Assembly (NCBI GenBank): GCA_902567855.1
Contig: CACFOQ010000006.1
Span: 22,470 to 86,469 of the forward strand
Length of the DNA: 64,000 nt
Source: an uncultured Alphaproteobacteria bacterium
Lineage (GTDB): Bacteria > Pseudomonadota > Alphaproteobacteria > HIMB59 > GCA-002718135
Reading direction: 5' to 3'
This document shows, in pieces, positions 30,159 to 39,171 of the stretch. Position 1 is the stretch's first letter. Each line of letters starts with the position of its first letter. The position numbers and the translations under genes are program-made. Under the pieces are notes generated by a model. The model was not told the DNA's origin. It ran no database searches and saw nothing but the letters and a program-made list of their open reading frames with translations.

Positions 30159-31970
30159 TTATTCATTTTTTTCTTCCAATTCTATTAAAAATAACCATCT
30201 TTCTTCTTTAATTGACAATATTTTTTTTAATTCTAACATTTCATTGGTGATTTCATTAAATCTATTTGCATCACTCAGATATAAATTTGAATTTTTTAAT
30301 TCTTTAGTAATATCATCAATTTTATTTTCAACATCTTCAATCTCTTTTGGCAAATTTTCTAATTCATATTTATATTTAAAGGATAGTTTCTTATTATTTT
30401 TTGAAGAAACAACTTTATAATTATTTTTTTTCTTTGAGGTCGATTTAATTATTTTTTCATTTTGCTGACTTTTAAGAAAGTCACTGTATCCTCCAAGAAA
30501 AATGGAGACTTGCCCTTTTTCATCAAAATATAATATTTTATTAACAGTTTGATCTAAAAAATCTCTATCATGAGATACAATAAGCAAAGTACCAGAATAA
30601 TTTGATAACATTTCAGTTAATAAATCCATTGTTTCTAAATCTAAATCATTTGTAGGTTCATCAAGTATCAATCCTGTTTGAGGATTAGCAAGCACTTTTG
30701 CAAGAAGTAATCTATTTTGTTGACCACCAGATAAAGTACTAATACTGTCAGTGGCTTTAGATGGATCAAACATAAAATCCTTTAAATAAGAGCACACATG
30801 TCTATCTTTACCTTGAACCTTTAAATAATCACCTCCACTAGGCACTAATATTTTTTTTAGCGAATTATCAGTATTAAGATCATTGCGTAGTTGATCAAAA
30901 TAAGAAAAATTCATATTCTTTTTTAATTTAATTGTACCTTTTTGACTTTTAATTTCTCCCAACAAAGCCTTTAAAAATGTCGATTTGCCTGTTCCGTTCT
31001 TGCCAATAAGACCTATTCTATCTTTTTTATTAATTTTTAAATTAATATCTTTTAGAATTGTTTTTTTTGGAATTTCATAACCAACGCTTACTTTATGAAA
31101 CTCAGCTATAAATTTAGAATTATCTAAGCCTGGAATAATTTTATTTATTTTAACAGTTTGAATAGCTTTACGATATGAAGATTCATCTTTTTCAAGCTGA
31201 TCTTTTAATTCTTTAGCTCTTTCTAATCTTTTAACATTTCTTTTGACTCTAGCTTTGACACCTTTGTTGGCCCATTCAACTTCAATATTAACAAATTGTT
31301 TTCTATTTTTTAGTTCTCTTGCCTCTTGTTCAAACATTTCTTGCGACCATCGATCAAAATTTTTAAATCCTGATGGGCTTACTCTTAAATTTCCTCTATC
31401 TAACCAAAAAACTTTATTGGTAAAATTACTTAAAAAAGTTCTATCATGACTTACACAAATTATAGATCCTTTGAAGGTTTTTAAATAATTTTCTAACCAA
31501 ATAATACATTCTAAATCTAGATGATTAGTAGGCTCATCTAACAATAGTATATCTGATTCATTAATTAGAGACTTAATTAATCCAACTCTTCTTTTTTGAC
31601 CTCCTGATAAATTTTTAATAATATCTTTTTTATTTAATTGTAAATTATTACAAAAAATATCTATTTTAAATGATTCTTCTTCATTATCTAAAATATTTAA
31701 TAATTCTTTTTCAATTGAATAAGATTCCTCTAATTCAAATTTTTGACTAAAAAAACTTACCCGTATATTATTTAACTTCCAAACTTCGCCTTGATCTAAA
31801 TCTTGTTGATCACTAATTATTCTCATAAGAGTTGATTTCCCAACTCCATTTTTTCCTATTAGTGCTATTAAATCTTTTCTATGTATATTAACATCAAGAT
31901 TATCAAAAATTATTTTTTTGCCAAAACTAACTGAAGTTTCTCTTAAAGAAAAAATTAAATCACTTGCCAT
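30159..31970 (-). CDS. ABC-F family ATPase (Uup-like)
   Basis: Soluble protein with two ABC domains and no membrane segment, 603 residues. Domain 1 has Walker A GKNGVGKST and signature LSGGQKRR; domain 2 has GKNGTGKST and LSGGQQNR. The charged linker near residues 235-270 is the ABC-F P-site tRNA interaction motif region, and a C-terminal coiled coil (about 535-600) resembles that of Uup. ABC-F proteins act on ribosomes; Uup also binds branched DNA. The start overlaps the upstream phosphatase by 11 bp. Confidence 0.9.
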   Translation of the reverse strand: MASDLIFSLRETSVSFGKKIIFDNLDVNIHRKDLIALIGKNGVGKSTLMRIISDQQDLDQGEVWKLNNIRVSFFSQKFELEESYSIEKELLNILDNEEESFKIDIFCNNLQLNKKDIIKNLSGGQKRRVGLIKSLINESDILLLDEPTNHLDLECIIWLENYLKTFKGSIICVSHDRTFLSNFTNKVFWLDRGNLRVSPSGFKNFDRWSQEMFEQEARELKNRKQFVNIEVEWANKGVKARVKRNVKRLERAKELKDQLEKDESSYRKAIQTVKINKIIPGLDNSKFIAEFHKVSVGYEIPKKTILKDINLKINKKDRIGLIGKNGTGKSTFLKALLGEIKSQKGTIKLKKNMNFSYFDQLRNDLNTDNSLKKILVPSGGDYLKVQGKDRHVCSYLKDFMFDPSKATDSISTLSGGQQNRLLLAKVLANPQTGLILDEPTNDLDLETMDLLTEMLSNYSGTLLIVSHDRDFLDQTVNKILYFDEKGQVSIFLGGYSDFLKSQQNEKIIKSTSKKKNNYKVVSSKNNKKLSFKYKYELENLPKEIEDVENKIDDITKELKNSNLYLSDANRFNEITNEMLELKKILSIKEERWLFLIELEEKNE

Positions 31971-32523
31971 TTTTTAAGTGCCAAATTTCAAACTCACAAT
32001 TATTTAGAAAAAAATGAATTATTCTTGAAATAAAAGTACCATGACAAATTACAGCAATAGTTTTTTCTTCTCTTTTTTTTATCCAATTTTTAAATTTTTC
32101 TACACGCATATCTAATTCATTTATAGTTTCATGATTAATTTTTTTTTCGTTGATAGGAATATCATTGTTCCACCAATATTTATTGATATGTGAAAAATCA
32201 TGATTGGGAAAATCTTTTTTTAATAAATAAGGCTGTCTACCTATATCACAAGAGTGTTCAAGATATTCTCTTATTAATGGCAAGATTATTGTATTGGAAA
32301 TGGGTTTAGGAAATATGATATCAAACGTTTGCAAAGTTCGTGTCATAGGAGAGCAAACCATTAAATCAAAATTAATATTTTTTAGTTTCTCTTTAGCATT
32401 TAATGCTTGTTTTTCTCCCACTTTAGTTATTGGAGCATCATAATAATAAGTAGGATTATCTAAATCTGCAGCTATATTGGCTTCAGATTGAGCATGACGA
32501 ATAAGGTAAATTTTTTTGGTCAT
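31960..32523 (-). CDS. Histidine phosphatase family protein
   Basis: Phosphoglycerate-mutase-like phosphatase, 187 residues. The phosphohistidine motif LIRHAQSE is at residues 7-14 with His10, and the second catalytic histidine lies in VICHGTF. Substrate unknown. It is translationally coupled to the ABC-F gene by overlap. Confidence 0.8.
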   Translation of the reverse strand: MTKKIYLIRHAQSEANIAADLDNPTYYYDAPITKVGEKQALNAKEKLKNINFDLMVCSPMTRTLQTFDIIFPKPISNTIILPLIREYLEHSCDIGRQPYLLKKDFPNHDFSHINKYWWNNDIPINEKKINHETINELDMRVEKFKNWIKKREEKTIAVICHGTFISRIIHFFLNNCEFEIWHLKNGK

Positions 32524-32658
32524 ATTTTATTTATCAGGAAAAATCAATTTTTTGGTAATATAATAGAATGCTTGTTAATGAAATAGCAAAAAAAAATTAA
32601 ATAAATTATAATTAATATGTTAACTTAATTTGAACATTTTTTTGAGTATACTATTATT

Positions 32659-33162
32659 ATGACTAATATTTTTAAATTTGTAACTATTATAACTCTATTT
32701 TTTATTTATTCGTGCTCTAATACTTCACCTACAATTGTTCAAAATACAGATGCCCAAAAAGTTACAGCTGTTGAATATGGTACTATCAAAACTTCTTTAC
32801 CAGTTAAAATTAAAGGAGAGAGTGATTGGATTGGTGCCACTGCTGGAGGATTAATTGGAGCTTTGCTTGGAGCGCATATTTGTGGAGAAGAAGAAGTTGC
32901 TGGAACTAAATGTCAAGATATTGGTATAGTTTTTGGGACTGTAGGCGGTGCTGCAGCTGGGTCAGTAATACAAGCTGCATTAGGAAACCATGATGGTTTT
33001 CAATATATTATTAATATTGATAGTTGTGGGGAAAGTACTTTGAGTTGTGAAAATAATCAGGATAAAGCTTTTGTACAAGGTGATAAAGATCCCCTTCCTA
33101 ACAATCAAAGAGTAATTATTATTTATGGAAACACTATAAGAATTATACCTTATGAAAATTAA
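32659..33162 (+). CDS. Glycine-zipper lipoprotein (SlyB / 17-kDa antigen-like)
   Basis: 167-residue envelope protein. A type II signal peptide ends at Cys19 (FIYSC), so the mature form should be lipidated. A glycine-zipper helix pair follows (ATAGGLIGALLGAHI and GTVGGAAAGSVIQAAL), then a small C-terminal domain with a VIIIYGNTIRIIP ending typical of SlyB-like proteins. Probably an outer-membrane structural lipoprotein. The gene is monocistronic. Confidence 0.75.
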   Translation: MTNIFKFVTIITLFFIYSCSNTSPTIVQNTDAQKVTAVEYGTIKTSLPVKIKGESDWIGATAGGLIGALLGAHICGEEEVAGTKCQDIGIVFGTVGGAAAGSVIQAALGNHDGFQYIINIDSCGESTLSCENNQDKAFVQGDKDPLPNNQRVIIIYGNTIRIIPYEN

Positions 33163-33197
33163 TTAAATCTAAAATTTTTGAAATCTATATAAATAAA

Positions 33198-33794
33198 TTA
33201 ATTTAAATTTGACCATTTAATACAATCTTCAAGTCTATCATCTCCCCAAAAAACTTCATCGTTATAAATAAAAGTTGGACTACCAAAAATTTTTTTACTC
33301 TTCGCTATTTCAGTTTGATTTAAATATTTTTGATTTATATTTTCACTTTTTGCCAATTCTATAGTTTTAATAGGATCTAATTCTAGTTGATTTAGTATCT
33401 CAGTAACATTTGGTTCTAAAGCTGGCTCCAAGCTTTGCTGAAACCATCTTCGATAAGTTTTTTTAACATAAGGAATACCCCATTCTTGATCCATTCCTAG
33501 AACTGCAATTTTATTTGCTAAATCAAATTCTTTTAAAGGGTATGGTGCGGGAACTTTTGCTTCAAACCCATAAAATTTAGCTCTTCTTTCTATATCTCTC
33601 CACATGTAATCAGATTTATTTTTCTTTGGAGGCGGTGTAAAAGGAACATTTTCCATCTCAATCATTATTTGTCTTACGCTAAAAGGTTTCCAAATAAATT
33701 TAACATTGTGTTCTTTTTCAACAGAAAAAATTCTCTCAACGGTTAAATAAGTATATGTACTTCCAATAGAAAACCAAAATTCAATTTCTTTCAT
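33198..33794 (-). CDS. DsbA-family / 2-hydroxychromene-2-carboxylate isomerase-like protein
   Basis: 198-residue thioredoxin-fold protein of the kappa-GST/HCCA isomerase type. It begins EIEFWFSIGSTYTYL, where Ser replaces the redox Cys pair, and ends with KKIFGSPTFIYNDEVFWGDDRLE. In relatives the protein isomerises hydroxychromene carboxylate in aromatic catabolism using glutathione. No aromatic pathway genes are nearby, so the real role may differ. Confidence 0.8.
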   Translation of the reverse strand: MKEIEFWFSIGSTYTYLTVERIFSVEKEHNVKFIWKPFSVRQIMIEMENVPFTPPPKKNKSDYMWRDIERRAKFYGFEAKVPAPYPLKEFDLANKIAVLGMDQEWGIPYVKKTYRRWFQQSLEPALEPNVTEILNQLELDPIKTIELAKSENINQKYLNQTEIAKSKKIFGSPTFIYNDEVFWGDDRLEDCIKWSNLN

Positions 33795-33823
33795 AATTTT
33801 AATTTAAAACAAAATTCAATTAT

Positions 33824-34225
33824 CTACAAATATTTTTTATTATTAAAAATAAATAATATTGTTAGCAATGAACAAAAAGAGAAGATTGATGCGTTAATAG
33901 ATATTGTAAAAAGATCTGTCTCACCTGGACTATCAGTTAATATATATCTCCAAAAATTTAATGAAATAATTAATTGTATAAGCAATATTGTTATAAATAA
34001 TGGTAGTTGATTCTCTATTCCTTTATATAAAATTATAATTAAACCTATTGATAATGAGAGAAAAATAATACCTAATATTTCTGATAAACCTGCTATAGCA
34101 TGGTTAAATGCACCAATATTCCTAAGAGCAAATTCATCTGTAAAAACTAAAAGTTGAAAAGAATAATAAATAAAAAAAAGAATATTTATACTTAATATGA
34201 ATAAATCAATTTTTTTAATCTTCAT
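33824..34225 (-). CDS. Hypothetical four-helix membrane protein
   Basis: I do not recognise this 133-residue protein. It has four evenly spaced hydrophobic helices and short, charged loops, with a conserved-looking FRNIGAFNHAIAGL-like segment between helices 1 and 2. It sits divergent from the ACC deaminase gene by 35 bp and may share its promoter region. No function is proposed. Confidence 0.6.
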   Translation of the reverse strand: MKIKKIDLFILSINILFFIYYSFQLLVFTDEFALRNIGAFNHAIAGLSEILGIIFLSLSIGLIIILYKGIENQLPLFITILLIQLIISLNFWRYILTDSPGETDLFTISINASIFSFCSLLTILFIFNNKKYL

Positions 34226-34260
34226 GGTTTTATCATATATTATATGATATTTAGTTAGTA

Positions 34261-35277
34261 ATGAATTTAAAAAAGTTTAAGCGATATCCATTAACTTTTG
34301 GAGTAACACCAATAGAGCATTTACCGAGACTTTCTAGAGAATTACAAGGTAATTTAGAAATTTATGCAAAGCGAGATGACTGTAATTCAGGTTTAGCTTT
34401 TGGAGGAAACAAACTAAGAAAACTTGAATATATTGTTCCTGATGCAATTGATTCTGGTGCTGATACCTTAGTTTCAATTGGTGGCGTTCAATCCAACCAT
34501 ACTAGAATGGTTGCAGCAACAGCTGCTAAAATAGGAATGAAATGCAGACTTGTTCAGGAAAAGTGGGTTCCACATTATGATGGAGTATATGATCGAGTTG
34601 GTAACATACTTTTAACTCGTTTAATGGGCGCTGATAGCCGATTAGTTAATGATGGTTTTGATATAGGTATTAGAAAAAGTTATGAAGAAGCTATTCAAGC
34701 TGTAAAAGATGAAGGTGGAAAACCTTACGGTATTCCAGCTGGAGCATCAGTTCATAAATATGGTGGACTTGGTTATGTAGGCTTTGCTGAAGAAGTAAAA
34801 GAGCAAGAAAAGGAATTAGGATTTAAATTTGATTACATTATTGTGTGTGTAGTAACAGGATCTACTCATGCTGGGATGATTGTGGGTTTTGCAGATGATA
34901 ATAGAGCTGACCGTGTCATAGGAATAGATGCTTCGGCAACTTATGAGCAAACAAGATCTCAAGTTAAACAAATTGTTTCTAATACCGCTAAACTAGTTGA
35001 GCTTGGAAGAGAAATTAAGGATGATGAAATAATTATAAATCCTGATTATGCTTACCCATCTTATGGAGTACCAAGTGAAGAAACTAATGATGCAATTCGG
35101 TTAGCAGCTAAAACAGAAGGAATGATAACTGACCCAGTTTATGAAGGAAAATCAATGCAAGGCTTAATTGATCTCGCTAAAAAGAAATTTTTTCCTGATG
35201 GATCTAAAATTTTATATGCTCATCTAGGTGGAGCTCCAGCTATAAATGGATATAGTTATTATTATAAGGATGGTTAA
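34261..35277 (+). CDS. acdS: 1-aminocyclopropane-1-carboxylate deaminase
   Basis: PLP fold-type II enzyme that opens ACC to 2-oxobutyrate and ammonia. 338 residues, the length of the Pseudomonas enzyme. The PLP lysine is Lys51 (GGNKLRK), the nucleophile Ser78 (GVQSNHT), and Tyr294-Glu295 lie in DPVYEGKS. Glu295 and Leu322 are the residues that separate real ACC deaminases from D-cysteine desulfhydrases, and both are present. It is followed 31 bp later by a YbaK-type gene. Confidence 0.88.
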   Translation: MNLKKFKRYPLTFGVTPIEHLPRLSRELQGNLEIYAKRDDCNSGLAFGGNKLRKLEYIVPDAIDSGADTLVSIGGVQSNHTRMVAATAAKIGMKCRLVQEKWVPHYDGVYDRVGNILLTRLMGADSRLVNDGFDIGIRKSYEEAIQAVKDEGGKPYGIPAGASVHKYGGLGYVGFAEEVKEQEKELGFKFDYIIVCVVTGSTHAGMIVGFADDNRADRVIGIDASATYEQTRSQVKQIVSNTAKLVELGREIKDDEIIINPDYAYPSYGVPSEETNDAIRLAAKTEGMITDPVYEGKSMQGLIDLAKKKFFPDGSKILYAHLGGAPAINGYSYYYKDG

Positions 35278-35308
35278 AGATTGTTAATTTATCTATAAGA
35301 TTAATTAA

Positions 35309-35791
35309 ATGACAGATACTCTCCCCCAAATAAGAAAGTTTTTAGAAAGTACAAATATAGAATTTGAAATAATGGACTGTGATCCTAATATGGCGGACAC
35401 CCAAGTATTTTGTAAAGAATATAATATTAAACTTGAAGACTCAGTTAATGCCATTATTGTAAAAACTAAAACAGGTGAATTAAAATATGTTACTTGCGCA
35501 TTGTTAGCTACAAATAGATTAAATATAAATAATGTGATCAGAAAAAAATTAGAAGCAAGAAAGGTTTCTTTTGCTAATGCTGCTGAAACTATTAAATTAA
35601 CAAATATGGAAATAGGAGGTGTTACTCCATTTACTTTACCAGATAATTTACCAATATGGATTGACTCAAAAATAATGAATCGAGATTATGTAATATTAGG
35701 AGGAGGCAATCGCTCTTCAAAAATTAAAATTTCTCCCAAAATTTTTAATTTTACTAATAATACTGAAATAGTTGAAAATTTAGCCAATTAA
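35309..35791 (+). CDS. YbaK/EbsC-type aminoacyl-tRNA deacylase
   Basis: 160-residue protein of the prolyl-tRNA-editing-domain superfamily, which hydrolyses mischarged tRNAs. Landmarks are the central DSVNAIIVKTKTGELKYVTCALL and the IGGVTPFTLP loop typical of YbaK-like deacylases. The particular mischarged tRNA is not predictable. It is probably co-transcribed with acdS. Confidence 0.8.
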   Translation: MTDTLPQIRKFLESTNIEFEIMDCDPNMADTQVFCKEYNIKLEDSVNAIIVKTKTGELKYVTCALLATNRLNINNVIRKKLEARKVSFANAAETIKLTNMEIGGVTPFTLPDNLPIWIDSKIMNRDYVILGGGNRSSKIKISPKIFNFTNNTEIVENLAN

Positions 35792-35876
35792 ATTTCATCA
35801 AATATTTTGTGAATAATCTCATTGTTTTATTTTTTTTATAACAAATAATTTGTACACATGATATTTAGCTAATTGT

Positions 35877-35951
35877 GCCGCAGTAACTCAGGGGTAGAGT
35901 AATTCATTGGTAATGAATAAGCCGGCAGTTCGATTCTGCCCTGTGGCACCA
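35877..35951 (+). tRNA. tRNA-Thr (anticodon GGT), integration target
   Basis: Plus-strand cloverleaf of 75 nt: acceptor GCCGCAG/CTGTGGC, anticodon loop TTGGTAA (GGT), T-arm GGCAGTTCGATTCTGCC and an encoded CCA. Its 3' part (35906-35956) is repeated downstream at 38543 and, degenerate, at 39172, which marks it as an attachment site. Confidence 0.95.
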
Positions 35952-35956
35952 TTAAT
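35906..35956 (+). repeat. attL-like copy: 3' part of tRNA-Thr, 51-bp direct repeat
   Basis: This stretch, from the anticodon loop to five bases past the CCA, is identical to 38543-38593. It is the copy inside the intact tRNA gene, as expected where a tRNA-targeting element has integrated. Confidence 0.85.
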
Positions 35957-35959
35957 TAA

Positions 35960-35994
35960 CCACTTGTACTTAAAACAAAAGTGGGCATTTTTTT
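35960..35994 (+). terminator. Terminator after tRNA-Thr
   Basis: Stem CCACTT (35960-35965) with AAGTGG (35979-35984), then GCATTTTTTT. A close copy lies at 38454-38488. Confidence 0.7.
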
Positions 35995-36072
35995 GTCATT
36001 TAGATAAATATTGTCAGATTTGTATTAGATTCTTACTACTAATTGTAGTTTGATTAAATAATATAAATTTTA

Positions 36073-36783
36073 TTAATGAAACTTTTCTAAAATATATTCG
36101 TTTATATTAACTTCCCAAAATGCAGTTGCTAAAGCATTATTTTTATAACCATCACCAAAACTTAAACTCTTTAATGTAGGATCTGAATTAAGAAACTCTT
36201 TTGCTTTTCTCATGTCATTATCGTTGTCCCATTTATCCTTATTATTATCTTCAAGAATATCTAAAAGTTTATTTCCTAAAAACTGTCCCTTTTGAGATTG
36301 ATTTGTAGGATTTTTTGCATAAAAGATAAATTCTTCATTAAGCTTAAATCCTAATTCAGGACATAAATTATAATATATCAACTGAACAGCTAAGCCTTTG
36401 TCTAACTGCGTTGCTTTTTGAGTAAATGGCTTTAACCACCAACTAATTAACGTGCCATTAAAACCTGCAATTAACTCATCTCTCCAAATTGTGTTTGAAA
36501 ACTTGCTACCTAAAGAGTCTTTAACTGGATTGTATAATGATTCAATTAGTGCATAAACCATCATACTTCCAGCTTTTAATTCTTCAGGTATATTATCTAA
36601 ATCTTTTTTAGTAAGCTCTCTATCATCATCTTTTTTTACTTCATCTGCAAATGTAGATGCAGCTTTTTTAAGTGCACTGCCATATTTCTTTGTTTCTTGT
36701 TTTATTTTTTCGCCTGATGGATTTTTTCCTTTGAAAAGTAAGTAGGCTAGTATGATTATTACAATGATTAAAAAAAATTCCAT
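36073..36783 (-). CDS. Islet hypothetical protein, N-terminally membrane-anchored
   Basis: Unrecognised 236-residue protein. Residues 1-18 form a hydrophobic anchor (EFFLIIVIIILAYLLF). A lysine-rich segment and a soluble domain follow, with a LISWWLKPFTQ stretch and a tyrosine- and asparagine-rich C-terminus. It is the last gene of a four-gene minus-strand unit inside the tRNA-Thr islet and starts four bases after the 276-residue membrane protein gene. No function is proposed. Confidence 0.6.
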   Translation of the reverse strand: MEFFLIIVIIILAYLLFKGKNPSGEKIKQETKKYGSALKKAASTFADEVKKDDDRELTKKDLDNIPEELKAGSMMVYALIESLYNPVKDSLGSKFSNTIWRDELIAGFNGTLISWWLKPFTQKATQLDKGLAVQLIYYNLCPELGFKLNEEFIFYAKNPTNQSQKGQFLGNKLLDILEDNNKDKWDNDNDMRKAKEFLNSDPTLKSLSFGDGYKNNALATAFWEVNINEYILEKFH

Positions 36784-36786
36784 AAT

Positions 36787-37617
36787 TTAAGCGATTTTTA
36801 TTTTTTTTAAATTTATCATAAACCATTCATAAATATCCTGAAATGATATTTTACCAAAATATTTTCTTGATATTAGTACAATCATAAAAGCGGTCATCAA
36901 TTCAATCCACAAAGGTGCACTTAAAACATACATAATTCCAATAAAAAGGGAGGATGTAAAACTACCCTTCTTAAATCCAGAAATAAAAAAATTATAACCT
37001 TTTTTCTTTTTGTGAAGATTGTACGCTCTAGCCATTGTTACTAGAGAAGCTACAACAACAAATGGATTTCCCCCAATCAGTCCTGAAATTAAAAGACTTG
37101 AAGCCATTTCACCAAAAAGTTCCTTGTCTTTTTTGTTCCAATTGAACATGATTGCAAACATTCCAATTGTAGCTCCTATTAATTCTGCAAGATTGACAGT
37201 TTGAATATCGTAATACCAATTAGCAGGCACTCCAAAATGATTTTTTAAATAACTAGCTGTTTTATCGTAACCTTCCTTAGATGCTGTAAACAAAGGTAAT
37301 CCTGCAGGTGTTTGCAAATCTTTAAACATTGAAAAAAAGTATGCTTTTAATTCTTCAGTTCTGGAATCATCTGGAAATGTATTCTTTACTTTTTCCCACA
37401 TTTCATGAGGTGTATGACTTCCATCAAATAATCTGTGTTTCCAAGAACCAATATTAGTAGCTATATAGTTACTATCTATTGCTTTATCGTAAGCTGTAGG
37501 AGAATCGTTAACTAATGTGCCTAACCATTTCTCAAATCCTTTATGAAAATCTGTAGCAATTAAATTATTATACCAAAGCGATGCATTGTTAATAATTTCA
37601 GATTTAATTTTTTTCAT
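36787..37617 (-). CDS. Islet hypothetical membrane protein
   Basis: Unrecognised 276-residue protein. The first 150 residues look soluble and rich in aromatic residues (WYNNLIATDFHKGFEKWLG). Three to four hydrophobic helices follow between about 145 and 255 (AELIGATIGMFAIMF, SLLISGLIGGNPFVVVASL, SLFIGIMYVLSAPLWI, IELMTAFMIVLIS). It lies in the islet operon, close after a 32-residue membrane peptide gene. No function is proposed. Confidence 0.6.
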   Translation of the reverse strand: MKKIKSEIINNASLWYNNLIATDFHKGFEKWLGTLVNDSPTAYDKAIDSNYIATNIGSWKHRLFDGSHTPHEMWEKVKNTFPDDSRTEELKAYFFSMFKDLQTPAGLPLFTASKEGYDKTASYLKNHFGVPANWYYDIQTVNLAELIGATIGMFAIMFNWNKKDKELFGEMASSLLISGLIGGNPFVVVASLVTMARAYNLHKKKKGYNFFISGFKKGSFTSSLFIGIMYVLSAPLWIELMTAFMIVLISRKYFGKISFQDIYEWFMINLKKIKIA

Positions 37618-37620
37618 TCG

Positions 37621-37719
37621 TTACATTCCCCAAAACAAAATTGTCACAAATATACAAAAAAGTCCAATAATGACTGAAATTCCAAACACACTAATAAAAA
37701 ATTCAAATATATTTTTCAT
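37621..37719 (-). CDS. 32-residue single-helix membrane peptide in the islet operon
   Basis: Small ORF read directly from the sequence: ATG at 37719, stop at 37621. The product is almost wholly one transmembrane helix (IFEFFISVFGISVIIGLFC and onward). Its start overlaps the 3' end of the 222-residue gene, and its stop lies three bases before the start of the next gene, so it fits exactly into the operon. Function unknown. Confidence 0.5.
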   Translation of the reverse strand: MKNIFEFFISVFGISVIIGLFCIFVTILFWGM

Positions 37720-38371
37720 TTATAAACTCTAACTCTAACCAATCAGCTCTTTGCCCTCTACAAGAATCAGCGCCATGAGCACAACCTTCTGTTACGAAAG
37801 AAAAACTATCTTCATTAATTTTATAATATTTAATTGGATTAAAAAGACTTTTGCCAGGAAGAAAGGCATTTGTTACCTTTAGATAATTACCAGTATATTC
37901 AAAGACATAGTAAGAATTAAATCTTGCTACAAAAGTACCGCACATTTTTTCTTTAATATTTACAAGATAATAATTTTTATGTTGAACAATTGGCGTATGA
38001 CCAAAGAACGTCCAAGAACACTTATCATTAATTAAAAATTCCTTCCCTGTGCTTTGTAAATTTTTCATGCAAGTAATATTAAAGATTTTGTTGTCTTCTA
38101 TGCAATCAAGATAAGCGTTGTTTAAATTAGCTTTTTCTACTGAATTAAATTCTCTGGCATTCTCAGCAAAAGTAATAAAATAGTGTATGTACATAAACAA
38201 ATCATCACTAATTTTTTCACCGTAATGATCTAAAAAATCATATTCTATACTTTTGTAACCCTTTTTAATTGGTTTAAATTCATTATGATATGCATCATTC
38301 AAGGGAGTAACCATATAAAAAGCAATGAAAAGTAAAAATAAGAAGATCGGATATTTTATAATCCTAGACAT
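37703..38371 (-). CDS. Islet hypothetical exported/anchored protein
   Basis: Unrecognised 222-residue protein. It has an N-terminal signal anchor (YPIFLFLLFIAFYMVTPL), so the remainder should be periplasmic. That part holds paired cysteines (YLDCIEDN, ITCMKN, DKCSW, KMCGTF, GCAHGADSC) that could form disulfides. I chose the ATG at 38371 over the TTG just upstream. It is the first gene of the islet operon. Confidence 0.6.
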   Translation of the reverse strand: MSRIIKYPIFLFLLFIAFYMVTPLNDAYHNEFKPIKKGYKSIEYDFLDHYGEKISDDLFMYIHYFITFAENAREFNSVEKANLNNAYLDCIEDNKIFNITCMKNLQSTGKEFLINDKCSWTFFGHTPIVQHKNYYLVNIKEKMCGTFVARFNSYYVFEYTGNYLKVTNAFLPGKSLFNPIKYYKINEDSFSFVTEGCAHGADSCRGQRADWLELEFINEKYI

Positions 38372-38453
38372 CAATTATTTTTTTAAGAAAAAAATGTGGT
38401 AACTTTAAGAATTTTACAAAGATAATGCTGCTTCAGTAGCTTATTGATTATAA

Positions 38454-38488
38454 CCACTTATTTACAAAACAAAAGTGGGCATTTTTTT
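38454..38488 (+). repeat. Second copy of the tRNA-Thr terminator
   Basis: Repeats the post-tRNA terminator: CCACTT, a 13-nt loop ending in ACAA, AAGTGG, then GCATTTTTTTGTCAT. The last 20 or so bases match the copy at 35977-35999 almost exactly. It lies 55 bp before the second tRNA fragment, in the same orientation. Confidence 0.75.
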
Positions 38489-38542
38489 GTCATATATTTT
38501 TAAGAATCTTAATTTTCCTAGACATTTTTTTCTTGTCATACT

Positions 38543-38593
38543 ATTGGTAATGAATAAGCCGGCAGTTCGATTCTGCCCTGTGGCACCATTAAT
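38543..38593 (+). repeat. attR-like copy of tRNA-Thr 3' end
   Basis: Exact 51-bp duplicate of 35906-35956, starting in the anticodon loop and including the T-arm, acceptor 3' strand, CCA and ATTAAT. There is no 5' half, so it cannot make a tRNA. It closes an islet of about 2.6 kb. Confidence 0.85.
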
Positions 38594-38602
38594 CTTGAAT
38601 AT

Positions 38603-38636
38603 AAATAGCACTCTAATTTGAGTGCTATTTAATTTT
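38603..38636. terminator. Bidirectional-type terminator hairpin
   Basis: Perfect 11-bp inverted repeat AAATAGCACTC (38603-38613) and GAGTGCTATTT (38620-38630) with a 6-nt loop, followed by AATTTTT on the plus strand. It lies just beyond the stop of the minus-strand gene at 38642 and probably terminates it. Confidence 0.65.
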
Positions 38637-38641
38637 TATAA

Positions 38642-39043
38642 TTATAAATTAAAATACCTAATTAAAATTACAATCATTGGAATTAATGGTCTTATAGCAT
38701 TTTTAATATGGTGATCATTACCATCATGAGTTGGTAAGATTTTCATAACTAATGAGATATTGTAAACAAAAGCTAAAACAGTGAATATAAATATAGCACC
38801 AAATATTTCATTAGCAGATGTTACTCCTGCTATTTCAAACAATGCAAAAAAAGCCATCACAACACATCCAGTCATTAAAAAACCTAACGGTCTACCCATA
38901 TAAGTTGCCTGAATATTATCAAACCCAAAATTTTTGCTAGCAAAATTCTTATTAAATGCAAAATTTAATCCAAAAAAACCTCCGAATAAAATTAAAAATA
39001 CATGGCACAAAAAGGGCACCATTCCCCCTGCAGTTTCAATCAT
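38642..39043 (-). CDS. Hypothetical four-helix membrane protein in the second islet
   Basis: Unrecognised 133-residue protein with four hydrophobic helices (HVFLILFGGFFGLNF, GFLMTGCVVMAFFALFEI, IFGAIFIFTVLAFVYNI, IPMIVILI). A His/Asp-rich loop THDGNDHHIKN lies before the last helix and might bind metal. It is the only gene between the second and third tRNA-Thr fragments. No function is proposed. Confidence 0.6.
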   Translation of the reverse strand: MIETAGGMVPFLCHVFLILFGGFFGLNFAFNKNFASKNFGFDNIQATYMGRPLGFLMTGCVVMAFFALFEIAGVTSANEIFGAIFIFTVLAFVYNISLVMKILPTHDGNDHHIKNAIRPLIPMIVILIRYFNL

Positions 39044-39171
39044 AAATTCTCCTATTATTATAATTAACTATATCATTTTAAATATGATTCTGATTAAAAG
39101 ACAAGTGATTGAGCCTGACATTTGTGCAAAGGTAATTAAATTAGAATTCAAATACCAGACTTAGCAAGGGT

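Noticed and set aside
39081..39164. Short frame MILIKRQVIEPD... considered as an integrase remnant of the islet
   Set aside because: No recombinase motif is recognisable and the length is only about 26 codons; it could be random.
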